64,000 bases of DNA from Peredibacter sp045999315 (lineage in GTDB: Bacteria > Bdellovibrionota > Bacteriovoracia > Bacteriovoracales > Bacteriovoracaceae): positions 1,426,001 through 1,490,000 of the forward strand of contig NZ_CP174607.1 of NCBI RefSeq assembly GCF_045999315.1. Direction: 5' to 3'. This document shows, one piece after another, positions 8,665 through 17,718 of this stretch. The first letter of the stretch is position 1. Each line of letters opens with the position of its first letter. The translations under genes and the position numbers were made by a program. The notes beneath the pieces were generated by a model that was given only the letters and a program-made list of their open reading frames with translations, did no database searches and had not been told where the DNA came from.

Positions 8665-9399
8665 ATGTGGAAATGGCTTCTTGTACTAACTCTTTCTTCA
8701 CCGGCCTGGGGTTACAACCTCACTCAGGATTTTATTAATGGTTTTTACTGGGCCTCGTTGCCTATCAATATTACGGTGGTGGATTCGAACCCATCGAGAA
8801 AGGCCATGATCCAAGATCTTGCTTCCAGGGCCATTAGAGAATGGGAGAATAAAAGTGGTCTTTCACTGTGGGACCTGACGTCATCAGGAACGAATAACAT
8901 CATTCGTTGGTCTGAGAATTTTGCGAGTGAAACAAGAATGGACGCCCTTTCTGTTCTAGCAGTGGCGATTCGTTATACCAACGGACCATATTTTGCCAAA
9001 ACTGAGATTGTGATTAATGGAAATCATCCTCTCAACTTTGATACTCAAAATTTACAAACAACCATTACCCATGAATTGGGTCATACCATGGGCCTGGATC
9101 ATTCAGGTGATATGATGGCGGTCATGGCGCCGACGCTTCAAAGTCCTTATAACGGTCTTCAAAATGATGACATCATGGGGATGGGGGACGCTCACTCTCA
9201 AATTGAGCACCGACAAATTACCCGTTACGTATCACCGCTGGCCTACTCCGAAGAAAAAGCATCGGCCTCACCTCTTAGTTGCGGAACTGTTGGCCCCGCG
9301 ACTACGGCCACAGGTGGGAATGCGATGGTTTCTCTCGGCATGGGACTCTTGATCGGTTTTGTCAGGAAAATCATCAAGTGGTTTAAGTCTCTTTTCTAA
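8665..9399 (+). CDS. secreted matrixin-like zinc metalloprotease with C-terminal membrane anchor
   Basis: The 244-residue protein begins with a signal peptide (MWKWLLVLTLSSPAWG). The metzincin zinc motif HELGHTMGLDH lies at 136-146 (ligands H136, H140, H146; catalytic E137), and a methionine-turn candidate follows in MMAVM near 150. There is no obvious propeptide cysteine switch. The C-terminus has an unusual three-part tail: a Ser/Pro region with SCGTVG (cysteine 206), a hydrophobic glycine-rich helix (about 218-234) and a basic end (RKIIKWFK). This resembles CTERM-type sorting signals. AGGA precedes the start. In a predator such an enzyme could degrade prey protein, but that is inference. 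Confidence 0.85.
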   Translation: MWKWLLVLTLSSPAWGYNLTQDFINGFYWASLPINITVVDSNPSRKAMIQDLASRAIREWENKSGLSLWDLTSSGTNNIIRWSENFASETRMDALSVLAVAIRYTNGPYFAKTEIVINGNHPLNFDTQNLQTTITHELGHTMGLDHSGDMMAVMAPTLQSPYNGLQNDDIMGMGDAHSQIEHRQITRYVSPLAYSEEKASASPLSCGTVGPATTATGGNAMVSLGMGLLIGFVRKIIKWFKSLF

Positions 9400-9416
9400 A
9401 CTCCGAAAAGGAGGAC

Positions 9417-9878
9417 ATGGAAAGAAAAGAAACACCCTTTATTTTTTATCTAACTCTTGAAGAAAATCTGCCCAAAACTTTTTATGTGTTTGATCGCGCA
9501 TTGAAAGATTTGGGCTTTATATTGGTCCCTGTTCGCATTGACCAACTTCAAACTCTGGTCTCGGCCACTGATCAAACTCAAATCATTGTCATTGCTTCAG
9601 TTGTTGATTCACGTGAAATGAAGATGTACAACGAAAAGGTGAGAGGACTATTAAAATATGTCCTCAAGTCAAAGCGTCTCACATTCATGCATCTTTCAAG
9701 CTTCACCAAGCTAAACGATATCAGACAATATGCTTTGGGTAAGAACTATTACTTCATGAAATATCCTCTGGATGCCCGTCTTTTATCTGCTAAGATTGCT
9801 CGTTATCATGATTTAAAATCAGAGCAGAGCTCAAGATGGCCCGGTGGTAAACGTGCCGGATTAGGTGCAGTTGTATGA
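9417..9878 (+). CDS. degenerate receiver-like protein, unknown function
   Basis: The 153-residue protein has no signal peptide. Its pattern of beta strands (FIFYLTLEEN, TQIIVIASVVDS, LTFMHLSSF) and the MKYPLDARLL segment near the end match the layout of a response-regulator receiver, with KYP in place of the conserved Lys-Pro. The acidic pair and phospho-acceptor Asp are not evident, so it is probably not phosphorylated in the usual way. AGGAGG lies only two bases before the ATG, although AAGG is better spaced. Its end overlaps the next gene by 4 bases (ATGA), so the two are translationally coupled. Confidence 0.6.
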   Translation: MERKETPFIFYLTLEENLPKTFYVFDRALKDLGFILVPVRIDQLQTLVSATDQTQIIVIASVVDSREMKMYNEKVRGLLKYVLKSKRLTFMHLSSFTKLNDIRQYALGKNYYFMKYPLDARLLSAKIARYHDLKSEQSSRWPGGKRAGLGAVV

Positions 9879-10351
9879 AGAGTAAGAACACTGAGGCCAC
9901 TCAACGCATTTTAGTTTTATTAAAGATAGATGCGAACAATTTGTTTAAAAGAATCAAAGAAAGAAAATCTGAATATTTAGAGATCTTTGCTCTGAGAAGA
10001 ACACGCGAACACTTCCCAATGATTTTTAAGAATCGTTATGAGGGAACTTCGATTATGGATCTTTCTCACTGTAGCACCGATCTCATTACAACTTTGGATC
10101 AATTTTATACTTTGGTTGAAGAAATGAGCTGGTATTTGTTCCAGACAGAAGATATGCCAAATACGGTGGAAGATTATATTGATCGTAAAATCCGCCGAAT
10201 GGAAAAGCTTCTAAGTACTCTTAATCTTTTCCTGGACGCAGAACTCGGAATTGAAAGCGAGCAGGCCCAACAAGAGACTGAAGTTCGCTTTATTGATCAA
10301 GAGCCGGACTTTTCAGATTCATTCAATGATGATACTTCTCAGGAAACATGA
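9875..10351 (+). CDS. hypothetical cytoplasmic alpha-helical protein
   Basis: At 158 residues this is a soluble protein with no signal peptide. It is predicted mostly helical (LKIDANNLFKRIKERKSEYLE and later DYIDRKIRRMEKLLSTL), with a very acidic C-terminal tail rich in Asp, Glu, Gln and Ser. No domain is recognised. It overlaps both neighbours by ATGA (9875-9878 and 10348-10351). This places it in a tightly coupled operon with the receiver-like protein before it and the methyltransferase-like protein after it. Confidence 0.65.
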   Translation: MKSKNTEATQRILVLLKIDANNLFKRIKERKSEYLEIFALRRTREHFPMIFKNRYEGTSIMDLSHCSTDLITTLDQFYTLVEEMSWYLFQTEDMPNTVEDYIDRKIRRMEKLLSTLNLFLDAELGIESEQAQQETEVRFIDQEPDFSDSFNDDTSQET

Positions 10352-11022
10352 AATCTCTAGTTCTTGCATTCCTATTCATCTCTCAAATTTCCTGGGCACG
10401 TGACCCTATTTCGGGCAGTCGTTTCCAACATTTGACCGGAGTAAAGGTATCGCAAGACTCGAAGACTCAATGGGATGAAAAATACAGTCGTCCTACTTTT
10501 GTCTACGGTAAATCTCCCGCACAATTCCTGGCCGAAAACTACCACTTCATTCCTTATGAAGGCGCCGTGCTTGATATGGGAATGGGTGAGGGCAGAAACG
10601 CCGTATTTTTGGCGCAGAAAGGCTATAAGGTCACTGGTGTAGATATCAGTTCCGTGGCGGTTAAAAAATCATATCTCCTTGCCCAAGAATTCGGCGTGAA
10701 GATCAAAGGTGTTGTTGCTTCACTTAAAGATTATAAGATTCCACCTGCCTCTTTTGACGCGATTGTATGTTTCTATTACGTAGATCGTTCATTGGTGGAG
10801 AAGATCAAAGGCTGGTTGAAGCCCGGTGGGATTTTGATTTATGAGGCCCACACTGTTCGTGAAAAAGAGCGTCCTCATAAGAAGCGTGATCCTCTTGAAG
10901 AAGATGTTTATTTGAAAGAGCAAGAGCTTCTCCGCTTGTTCCCTGGAATGCGTGTTTTAAAATACGAAGAGCCTCTCCACGAGAAAGAATTTCGCTCAAG
11001 TATTATTCTCAGAAAAGAGTAA
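10348..11022 (+). CDS. class I SAM-dependent methyltransferase-like protein with a signal peptide
   Basis: The 224-residue protein has a standard methyltransferase fold. Motif I is VLDMGMGEGRNAVFLA (about 75-90), followed by GYKVTGVDISSVAV and the post-motif PASFDAIVCFYYVD, closest in feel to the TehB/Methyltransf_11-25 group. Oddly, it starts with what looks like a true signal peptide (MKSLVLAFLFISQISWA). S-adenosylmethionine is not expected outside the cytoplasm. No internal start lies between the signal and the fold except deep in the domain. It is coupled by ATGA to the gene before it. Confidence 0.8.
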   Translation: MKSLVLAFLFISQISWARDPISGSRFQHLTGVKVSQDSKTQWDEKYSRPTFVYGKSPAQFLAENYHFIPYEGAVLDMGMGEGRNAVFLAQKGYKVTGVDISSVAVKKSYLLAQEFGVKIKGVVASLKDYKIPPASFDAIVCFYYVDRSLVEKIKGWLKPGGILIYEAHTVREKERPHKKRDPLEEDVYLKEQELLRLFPGMRVLKYEEPLHEKEFRSSIILRKE

Positions 11023-11064
11023 TTCCCATCTCCCAAAAATACTGGACCATGGCATAATCTTATC

Positions 11065-11763
11065 ATGGCCAAGCTCTCAATAATTCTCATGATTTTATGT
11101 CATACCATGTTGGTATGGTCGCAATCGAATGAGTCCACTAAGGACGAGAATGGAAATCATTTTACGGGAAGGATTTCGCGCTTAAATTCCAAAGCACGTC
11201 TTGCTCGCATCAGAACAGATTTTGAAAATATAAAGTTTTTAAATCGTAAGGATCGTGTTGAATTTTGGAACGAGACGTATCCAGATCAACGCTGTATGGC
11301 CCTGGTGGAAGGCAGAACCAATGATTATCTCTTACTAAAAATTTCTCAGTACGATCAATGTGTAGTGAGGGTCCATTTTACTACCGGTTCTTATCTTCAC
11401 TTCCAAAGCCCTGATCTGGCCCAAACCGTAAAAATTGCCAAAGAGCTTGTGGAGATTCTATTGAAAAAACGACTGGCCATGCAGGCCAAGAAAGATCGTC
11501 ATCACAAAGAACTTTCAGGTTACGTCGAGAAGGTCGATGCGGTTAACAAGCGCTATGAAGTCCTTCGTCAAAAATTAGAAATCGAATGGCAAAAAGAGCT
11601 TTCAAATCTAGAAGAGGATAAATCGCGTTCATTTACGGAATTCAAAAATGCTGAGGCCCGGCTGAATGAAATTGATACTAAGCTCGAGGCCTATCGAGTG
11701 GAGGACCACAATCTTAAGTTGGATAGATGGTCTCTTGATCCCGCACTTTATATTAAGAAATAG
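11065..11763 (+). CDS. secreted protein with C-terminal coiled coil
   Basis: The 232-residue product has a signal peptide (MAKLSIILMILCHTMLVWS). An N-terminal domain (about 25-120) carries two cysteines (QRCMALVEG, YDQCVVRV) and looks beta-rich. The second half (about 125-220) is a long charged helix with heptad-like spacing, very likely a coiled coil. No family is recognised. The Shine-Dalgarno sequence is weak. It lies 15 bases before the peptide-binding lipoprotein gene and may be expressed with it. Confidence 0.68.
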   Translation: MAKLSIILMILCHTMLVWSQSNESTKDENGNHFTGRISRLNSKARLARIRTDFENIKFLNRKDRVEFWNETYPDQRCMALVEGRTNDYLLLKISQYDQCVVRVHFTTGSYLHFQSPDLAQTVKIAKELVEILLKKRLAMQAKKDRHHKELSGYVEKVDAVNKRYEVLRQKLEIEWQKELSNLEEDKSRSFTEFKNAEARLNEIDTKLEAYRVEDHNLKLDRWSLDPALYIKK

Positions 11764-11778
11764 TTTTAAGGAGTTTAT

Positions 11779-13389
11779 ATGGTGGCCCAAGGCCTTCGCA
11801 CATTTTTAGTTATTGCTCTTATTGCTCTGGTCGGATGCCAGGGAAAGAGCAAAAAATCTGGCAGTACGATTTATTACAATATCGGTGGTGAACCAACTAC
11901 GTTAAACCCGATGACTGCGTCAGATGGATACACTCAAGCTGTGCATGCCTATTTGTTTGATTCTCTACTGGACCGTGATCTCGATACTTATGAGTGGAAG
12001 CCGGCCCTTGCGACAGAATGGAAAATCTCTGAGGACAAAAGAACGTTCGATTTTAAACTGCGCGAAGGCGTAAAGTTCCACGATGGAAAGGAAGTCACTG
12101 CTGAAGACGTAAAGTATTCTTACGACGTGATTTTCACAGAAGACTTTAAGGCCGTTCAGCTTCGATCTTTTTATGAAGCAGTAAAAGAAGTTCAAGTTTT
12201 AGATAAGTACAATGTGCGTTTCATCGTGAAAGATGATTACTTCCAAAACTTTGATGTGTGTGCCGGAATTACAGTTCTTCCAAAGCACTTCTACAGCAAT
12301 CCGGAAAACAAAAAAGAATTTGGTCGCAAAGTGGTGGGGTCAGGTCCTTACATGTTCACGAAATATGATAAAGGCCAGAAAATCATCCTGGTTCAAAACC
12401 CTGATTGGTGGGGAAGAAAAGTTGAGACCGAAAAAAACTCTCATACGATTCCAAAAATCGTTCTCCGTTTTGTTTCTGAAGAAAACGTTTCGCTTGAGCT
12501 TTTGAAGAAGGGGGACATTGATTTCCTTGCTCTTCGCCCTGAAGGCTTTGTGAAGAAGACCGTAGGAAAAATTTGGGACGAGAAAATCGTAAAAGTTAAA
12601 ACTGAGAACAAAAGCCCGAAAGGCTATAACTTCATTGGTTGGAACTTTAAGCACCCAATCTTGAAAGACCGTGAAGTGAGAAAGGCCCTCTATATGTTAT
12701 TCAACCGTCCGCTGATGCTGGACAAGTTTGAATACAATCTTTCTGAGTACGCTACTGGCCCCATTTATGTTCAATCGGATTACGCTTCACCAAACGTAAG
12801 GCCAGTTGAGTTTAATCCAAACGAGGCCCTTAAAATTCTGAGACAGGCAGGCTGGAAAGACACAGATAAGGACGGACTTTTAGATAAAGTCATTAACGGT
12901 AAAAAGACTCCGCTTTCTATCACAATCTTAGAACCAACTCAGGAAATGGCAAAATATCTCACCATCTTTAAAGAAGACGCTAGTAAAGTCGGTGTTGAAA
13001 TCAATATCAAAAATATTGAGTGGAACTCATTCGTAAAACTTCTGGACGAGAAAAATTTCGAGGCCGTTCGTCTCGCTTGGGGCGGTGGTGGAGTTGATTG
13101 GGACCCAAAACAAATTTGGCACACATCTTCTAGTAAAGGTGCTGGGTCAAACTTTATCCAGTATTCAAATCAGGAAGTTGATCGCCTGATTGATGAGGCA
13201 CGTAAGCTGTACGAGAAAGAGCAGCGTTTGCCACTTCTTCGTAAAGTACATGAGCTCATTTCTGCCGATTACCCTTATGTATGGTGGTTTAACAGTAAGT
13301 ACACGCTTTATGGACACACCAAGCGCGTAGTGAAGCCAAAGGACACATTTACTTACGGCATTGGCCAACAATACTGGAAACTACAATAA
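11779..13389 (+). CDS. peptide ABC transporter substrate-binding lipoprotein (SBP_bac_5 family, YejA-like)
   Basis: This is a 536-residue solute-binding protein of the oligopeptide/dipeptide family. It delivers peptides to the two permeases that follow. A lipoprotein signal with lipobox LVGC puts the acylated cysteine at position 20. Family features include GGEPTTLNPMTASDG near the N-terminus, LREGVKFHDGKEVTAEDV and GSGPYMF. AAGGAG sits six bases before the ATG. The first permease starts one base after its stop, which indicates an operon. Length and order of genes fit the YejABE type of importer. Confidence 0.9.
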   Translation: MVAQGLRTFLVIALIALVGCQGKSKKSGSTIYYNIGGEPTTLNPMTASDGYTQAVHAYLFDSLLDRDLDTYEWKPALATEWKISEDKRTFDFKLREGVKFHDGKEVTAEDVKYSYDVIFTEDFKAVQLRSFYEAVKEVQVLDKYNVRFIVKDDYFQNFDVCAGITVLPKHFYSNPENKKEFGRKVVGSGPYMFTKYDKGQKIILVQNPDWWGRKVETEKNSHTIPKIVLRFVSEENVSLELLKKGDIDFLALRPEGFVKKTVGKIWDEKIVKVKTENKSPKGYNFIGWNFKHPILKDREVRKALYMLFNRPLMLDKFEYNLSEYATGPIYVQSDYASPNVRPVEFNPNEALKILRQAGWKDTDKDGLLDKVINGKKTPLSITILEPTQEMAKYLTIFKEDASKVGVEINIKNIEWNSFVKLLDEKNFEAVRLAWGGGGVDWDPKQIWHTSSSKGAGSNFIQYSNQEVDRLIDEARKLYEKEQRLPLLRKVHELISADYPYVWWFNSKYTLYGHTKRVVKPKDTFTYGIGQQYWKLQ

Positions 13390-13390
13390 T

Positions 13391-14422
13391 ATGCTGAAGT
13401 ACTTTCTCCGACGCATGGCCATCCTTATTCCTACATTGTTGGGTGTGACGGTCATCGTATTTATCATTATCAATATGGCACCCGGTGGGCCGATTGAGCA
13501 GAGACTTCAACAAATCCGCTTCGGAGGTGGTGATACCTCTGGGCACACCACAAGCGGCCGCGGTGCCAGCCAGGGTGTTTCTGATGAAGTTCTTGAGGCC
13601 CTGAAGAAGCAGTATGGTTTTGATAAGCCCATGCATGTTCGCTATCTCATTTGGTTAAAGAACATAGCGACTTTAAATTTTGGAGAAAGTTTTACTTACG
13701 AAGAACCAGTGATTGATGTCATCGTTAGTAAATTTCCAGTTTCACTTCAGTTCGGGATCATCTCTTTGATCTTGAGTTATCTGGTGTCGATTCCTTTGGG
13801 TATTGTGAAAGCGATTAAACACGGAAGCTTCTTTGATCTATCATCAAGCTTTATGTTGTTTGTCTTTTATTCAATTCCCTCCTTTATGCTCGCGATTCTC
13901 TTGATTGTGTTTTTCTCCGGCGGAAGTTTCTTTGAAATCTTCCCGGTAGGGGGTCTGAATTCAGAAATGTACGATGAACTTAGTACCTTTGATAAGTTCT
14001 TGGACCGTGTTCACCATTTCATTCTTCCTCTTATTTGTTACACCATTGGTTCATTTACCAGCCTAACAATTTTGATGAAGAACTCTCTAATCGAAGAAAT
14101 CAAAAAAGACTACATCCGTACTGCTCGTGCTAAGGGTCTTAATGAAAAAGTCGTTTATATGAAGCATGCTTTAAGAAACGCCTTGATTCCGATTGTGACC
14201 GGTCTTGGTGGTTTCTTGACGGTGTTTTTTGCTGGATCACTTCTTCTTGAAACGATCTTTCAGCTCGATGGCATTGGGCTTCTCAGTTATAAGAGTATTT
14301 TGTCTCGAGACTATAACGTGATTATGGGTCTGGTTTTCATTCAAAGTGCGCTGTTCCTGATCGGTAACGTGCTCTCAGATTTTGCCTATGTTCTCGTTGA
14401 TCCAAGGATTGATTTCACATGA
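13391..14422 (+). CDS. yejB: peptide ABC transporter permease, YejB-like
   Basis: This 343-residue inner-membrane permease has the BPD_transp_1 fold. MAPGGPIEQ, a glycine-rich periplasmic insert (about 44-65) and the C-terminal VDPRIDF closely match the YejB subgroup rather than plain OppB/DppB. The EAA loop, which contacts the ATPase, is visible as RTARAKGLNEKVVYMKHALR. The frame is open 30 bases farther upstream, inside the previous gene, but the ATG at 13391 gives the normal MLKYFLRRM start. No strong Shine-Dalgarno sequence is seen, so coupling to the previous gene is likely. Confidence 0.9.
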   Translation: MLKYFLRRMAILIPTLLGVTVIVFIIINMAPGGPIEQRLQQIRFGGGDTSGHTTSGRGASQGVSDEVLEALKKQYGFDKPMHVRYLIWLKNIATLNFGESFTYEEPVIDVIVSKFPVSLQFGIISLILSYLVSIPLGIVKAIKHGSFFDLSSSFMLFVFYSIPSFMLAILLIVFFSGGSFFEIFPVGGLNSEMYDELSTFDKFLDRVHHFILPLICYTIGSFTSLTILMKNSLIEEIKKDYIRTARAKGLNEKVVYMKHALRNALIPIVTGLGGFLTVFFAGSLLLETIFQLDGIGLLSYKSILSRDYNVIMGLVFIQSALFLIGNVLSDFAYVLVDPRIDFT

Positions 14423-15441
14423 TCGAACGTTTTATTCGTAACGAAGATTCACTTAAAAAATGGCGACGTTTTAAGTCTCGCAAGCTGGCAGTGGCCTCTG
14501 CCTGGATCATATTGATAGCTTGTTTTTTTAGTTTTACAGCTGAATTTTGGGCGAATAGCAGACCTTTATATCTGAAATATAAGGACACGACTTATTTTCC
14601 TGTGTTTAAGGATTACCATCCCACATTGTTTGGGGTGGAGAACGCGCTGGTGATGAACTATCGCAATCTTGAATTAGATGAGGATCGTGGAGATTCCGTG
14701 ATTTGGCCCGTGATTCAGTGGAATCCTTTTGAATCAAACACGGAAGTGATGAGTTATCCATCTGAACCAACCGGTGAAAACTGGATGGGAACTGATGATC
14801 GCGGTCGTGATATTTTTGCTCGTCTTCTTTATGGCCTTCGCTATTCAATGACCTATTCAATCCTCGTTTGGATTCTTACTTTTGTAGTAGGAACTATTCT
14901 GGGTGGAATCATGGGCTACTTTGGAGGTCGTACTGACTTCTGGGGCCAGCGAATTGTGGAAGTTTTATCGACTGTACCACAGTTCTTCCTCCTGATCATT
15001 ATCATCTCGATTTTTAAACCGACACTCTTCTTGCTCGTGATTCTTTCAAGTCTTTTTGGTTGGATCAGCATTAGTTATTACGTAAGAGGGGAGTATTTAA
15101 AGAACCGGAAAAAGGAATTCGTTGAGGCCGCGAAAGCGATTGGAGCAGGACACAGTCGAATTTTCTTCAAGCACCTTCTACCGAACTCACTTTCTCCGAT
15201 TATTACATTTTCACCGTTTGTCATCGCTGGAAACATTACTGCTCTGGCAAGTCTTGATTATCTGGGCTTTGGTCTGACTCCTCCAACTCCAAGCTGGGGA
15301 GAACTTTTAAATCAGGCCCAAAAGCATTTTACAGAAGGCTGGTGGCTTGCGGTTTATCCATCACTGGCACTTTTCTTTACTCTTACAATGCTCTCTCTCG
15401 TTGGCGAAGGTGTGAGAGACGCTATGGACCCGAAAGAGTAG
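14419..15441 (+). CDS. yejE: peptide ABC transporter permease, YejE-like
   Basis: The second permease of the importer has 340 residues, with an N-terminal membrane segment, a long periplasmic loop (about 40-125), and then MGTDDRGRDIFARLLYG, which is typical of the OppC/DppC/YejE group. The EAA loop reads EAAKAIGAGHSRIFFKHLLPN. It overlaps yejB by ATGA (14419-14422). No ATP-binding subunit follows: the next gene is an aminotransferase, so the ATPase must be encoded elsewhere. Confidence 0.9.
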   Translation: MIERFIRNEDSLKKWRRFKSRKLAVASAWIILIACFFSFTAEFWANSRPLYLKYKDTTYFPVFKDYHPTLFGVENALVMNYRNLELDEDRGDSVIWPVIQWNPFESNTEVMSYPSEPTGENWMGTDDRGRDIFARLLYGLRYSMTYSILVWILTFVVGTILGGIMGYFGGRTDFWGQRIVEVLSTVPQFFLLIIIISIFKPTLFLLVILSSLFGWISISYYVRGEYLKNRKKEFVEAAKAIGAGHSRIFFKHLLPNSLSPIITFSPFVIAGNITALASLDYLGFGLTPPTPSWGELLNQAQKHFTEGWWLAVYPSLALFFTLTMLSLVGEGVRDAMDPKE

Positions 15442-15473
15442 AAGTGCTATAAGAATTTCCATAAGAGGTTCCT

Positions 15474-16625
15474 ATGAAAGATACAGCACTCCGAATTGCG
15501 GATTTTAAAGATTCTATTTTTGGCGTTATTTCAAGACTCGCTCGTGAGAATAATGCCGTAAACCTTGGCCAAGGCTTTCCTGATTTCGATGGGCCAGAAT
15601 GGTTAAAGGAAGTTGCTTTCCGCAAAATGCAGGAAGGTCACAACCAGTATGCTCCTTTCCAAGGAACTGTTGGGCTTCGCCAGGAAGTTTCAAACTATTA
15701 CAAAAAATTCTACTCACTAAATTATAATCCTGAGTCTGAAATTACGATCACTGTTGGTGCTACTGAAGCGATTTATGTGGTGATCACCGCATTGATTAAT
15801 CCAGGTGATGAAGTGGTCGTACTCGAGCCTTTCTATGACTCATATGTGGCCTCAATTAAAATGGCCGGTGGTATTCCAGTTCCGGTCACCATGCACGCTC
15901 CTGACTTTACTGTTGATCGTCAGGAACTAGAGAAGGCGATTACGCCAAAAACAAAACTTCTTATTCTGAATAACCCTCACAATCCAACTGGTAAAGTGTG
16001 GGCGAAAGAAGAGCTACTTGAAGTCGCGGGCATTGCTCAGAAGCATGATCTTTATCTCATGTCAGATGAAGTTTATGAGTTCCTTCTGTTCGATGGTGCG
16101 AAACATGTTCCAACTGCAACACTCGAAGGAATGTTTGAAAGAACCATTACCGTATCAAGTGCAGGTAAGACCTTTGGTCTAACGGGTTGGAAAATTGGAT
16201 GGATTTGTGCCAATGAAAAAGTCACGAAAGCTTGTCGCTTGGTTCATCAATACGTGACTTTCGCTGTATCGACTCCGATGCAGGAAGCAGTGGCAGAGGG
16301 CCTTACAAAACTTTCTGATTATCTTCCTGGGTTTGTTTCTCTTTATAAGGGTAAGCGCGATCTTTTTTATAATGAATTAAAAAGTCTTGGATTTGAGTTT
16401 GCGATTCCAAAAGGCACGTATTTTATGATGGTGCCAATTTCGAAGAAGACGGATCTAAAAGATGTGGACTATGCCATGAAGCTCATTCAAGAGCGTAAGG
16501 TAGCAACAGTCCCTCCTTCAGCTTTCTATTTAAAGTCTACCGAAGGAGAGAAGTATTTAAGATTCTGTTTTGCTAAGAAAGAAGAAACGCTCCGAGCGGC
16601 GGCGTTGAATTTAAAGGGCCTGTAA
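15474..16625 (+). CDS. class I/II PLP-dependent aminotransferase (YbdL/kynurenine-aminotransferase-like)
   Basis: At 383 residues this is a full-length fold-type I aminotransferase. The N-terminal NLGQGFPDFDGP and the PLP lysine in SSAGKTFGLTGWKIGW (about K232) match the group that includes methionine aminotransferase YbdL and glutamine transaminase K. NNPHNPTGK is also present. These enzymes use methionine, glutamine or aromatic amino acids as donors; the exact donor cannot be told here. AAGAGG precedes the start. It meets htrA tail to tail with a 15-base overlap. Confidence 0.9.
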   Translation: MKDTALRIADFKDSIFGVISRLARENNAVNLGQGFPDFDGPEWLKEVAFRKMQEGHNQYAPFQGTVGLRQEVSNYYKKFYSLNYNPESEITITVGATEAIYVVITALINPGDEVVVLEPFYDSYVASIKMAGGIPVPVTMHAPDFTVDRQELEKAITPKTKLLILNNPHNPTGKVWAKEELLEVAGIAQKHDLYLMSDEVYEFLLFDGAKHVPTATLEGMFERTITVSSAGKTFGLTGWKIGWICANEKVTKACRLVHQYVTFAVSTPMQEAVAEGLTKLSDYLPGFVSLYKGKRDLFYNELKSLGFEFAIPKGTYFMMVPISKKTDLKDVDYAMKLIQERKVATVPPSAFYLKSTEGEKYLRFCFAKKEETLRAAALNLKGL

Positions 16626-17642
16626 TTTTACTTTCGTCGCGAGGGTCTTGCCTTCGCGGCGATATTTCACCATCACTTCATCACCAACTTTTTTAGTCTC
16701 AAGTACTTGGTAAATATCATCCAGGCTGTTCACATCTTGGCCATCCACACTTAGGATGATGTCTCCTAAATAAGTACGTCCGTAACGGTCTTGAGTCATA
16801 CCTTTGATTCCGGCCTTTGCAGCACCACCTTTCTCATCCACGTAAGAAACGATGATTCCTTTATCATCTCCAACAATACGTCTCTTCATGCTGTCAGGAA
16901 CAATTCCAATCCCTAGACCCGGACGAATCACGCGACCGTGTTGAATGATTTGAGGGACGATCATTTTGATTGTGTCGGCCGGAACCGCGAAACCCAGACC
17001 TGCACTTGAACCACTGGTTGAGAAAATTACAGTGTTCATACCGATAAGCTGGCCGGAAGAATCAAGCAGTGGTCCTCCTGAGTTACCCATGTTAATGGCA
17101 GCGTCCGTTTGAATCATGTCGTTGATTTTTACACCACCGATACCATCAATTTTTCTTCCAAGGGCCGAGATCACTCCCGTAGTCAGAGTGTAATCAAGTC
17201 CGAAGGGAGAACCGATGGCAAAAGAATATTGCCCCACTTGAAGGTCTTTGGATGAACCAAAAACAATGGGAGAAAGTTTTGAAGGTTTTTCATTAAGCTT
17301 TAAAACCGCGATGTCTTTTTCCGGTGCTGTTCCTACAATGGTTGCTTTGTATTGTTTTGGATCGTTGTGAAAAGTGACCACAAAAGAGTTACCACCTTGA
17401 ACCACATGGAAGTTAGTGATGATGTGGCCCTTATCATCATAAACGAAACCGGAACCAGCACCTTGTGGAACTTCGACTTCACCGTAGAAAGAATTTCGTG
17501 CCAGACGAATATTTGAAACGTTAACTGTGCTTGGAACTGCTTTACGATAAATGTCGATGGTTTTCGTTTCTACCTGGAGAAGTTCAGCACTCCAGCTTGC
17601 CATTGAAAATAAGCTCAAAACAATGAAGAGATAAGCTTTCAT
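16611..17642 (-). CDS. HtrA/Deg-type periplasmic serine protease with one PDZ domain
   Basis: The 343-residue protease has a signal peptide (MKAYLFIVLSLFSMASWSA). Its trypsin-like domain has the full triad: H79 in TNFHVV, D110 in EKDIAVL and S188 in GNSGGP. A single C-terminal PDZ domain (about 250-343) carries GDIILSVDGQDV. This is the DegS/Deg1-like layout rather than DegP, which has two PDZ domains. Such proteases handle misfolded envelope proteins. The frame is open farther upstream, but AAGGAG fixes the start at 17642. A divergent psd gene begins 77 bases away. Confidence 0.94.
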   Translation of the reverse strand: MKAYLFIVLSLFSMASWSAELLQVETKTIDIYRKAVPSTVNVSNIRLARNSFYGEVEVPQGAGSGFVYDDKGHIITNFHVVQGGNSFVVTFHNDPKQYKATIVGTAPEKDIAVLKLNEKPSKLSPIVFGSSKDLQVGQYSFAIGSPFGLDYTLTTGVISALGRKIDGIGGVKINDMIQTDAAINMGNSGGPLLDSSGQLIGMNTVIFSTSGSSAGLGFAVPADTIKMIVPQIIQHGRVIRPGLGIGIVPDSMKRRIVGDDKGIIVSYVDEKGGAAKAGIKGMTQDRYGRTYLGDIILSVDGQDVNSLDDIYQVLETKKVGDEVMVKYRREGKTLATKVKLQAL

Positions 17643-17718
17643 TCGTGACTCCTTACTTTGACTATTACAGCTCGGAAAGTATAATATGTTTAAATTAAAC
17701 CCCCAAGAGGAATTCCCC

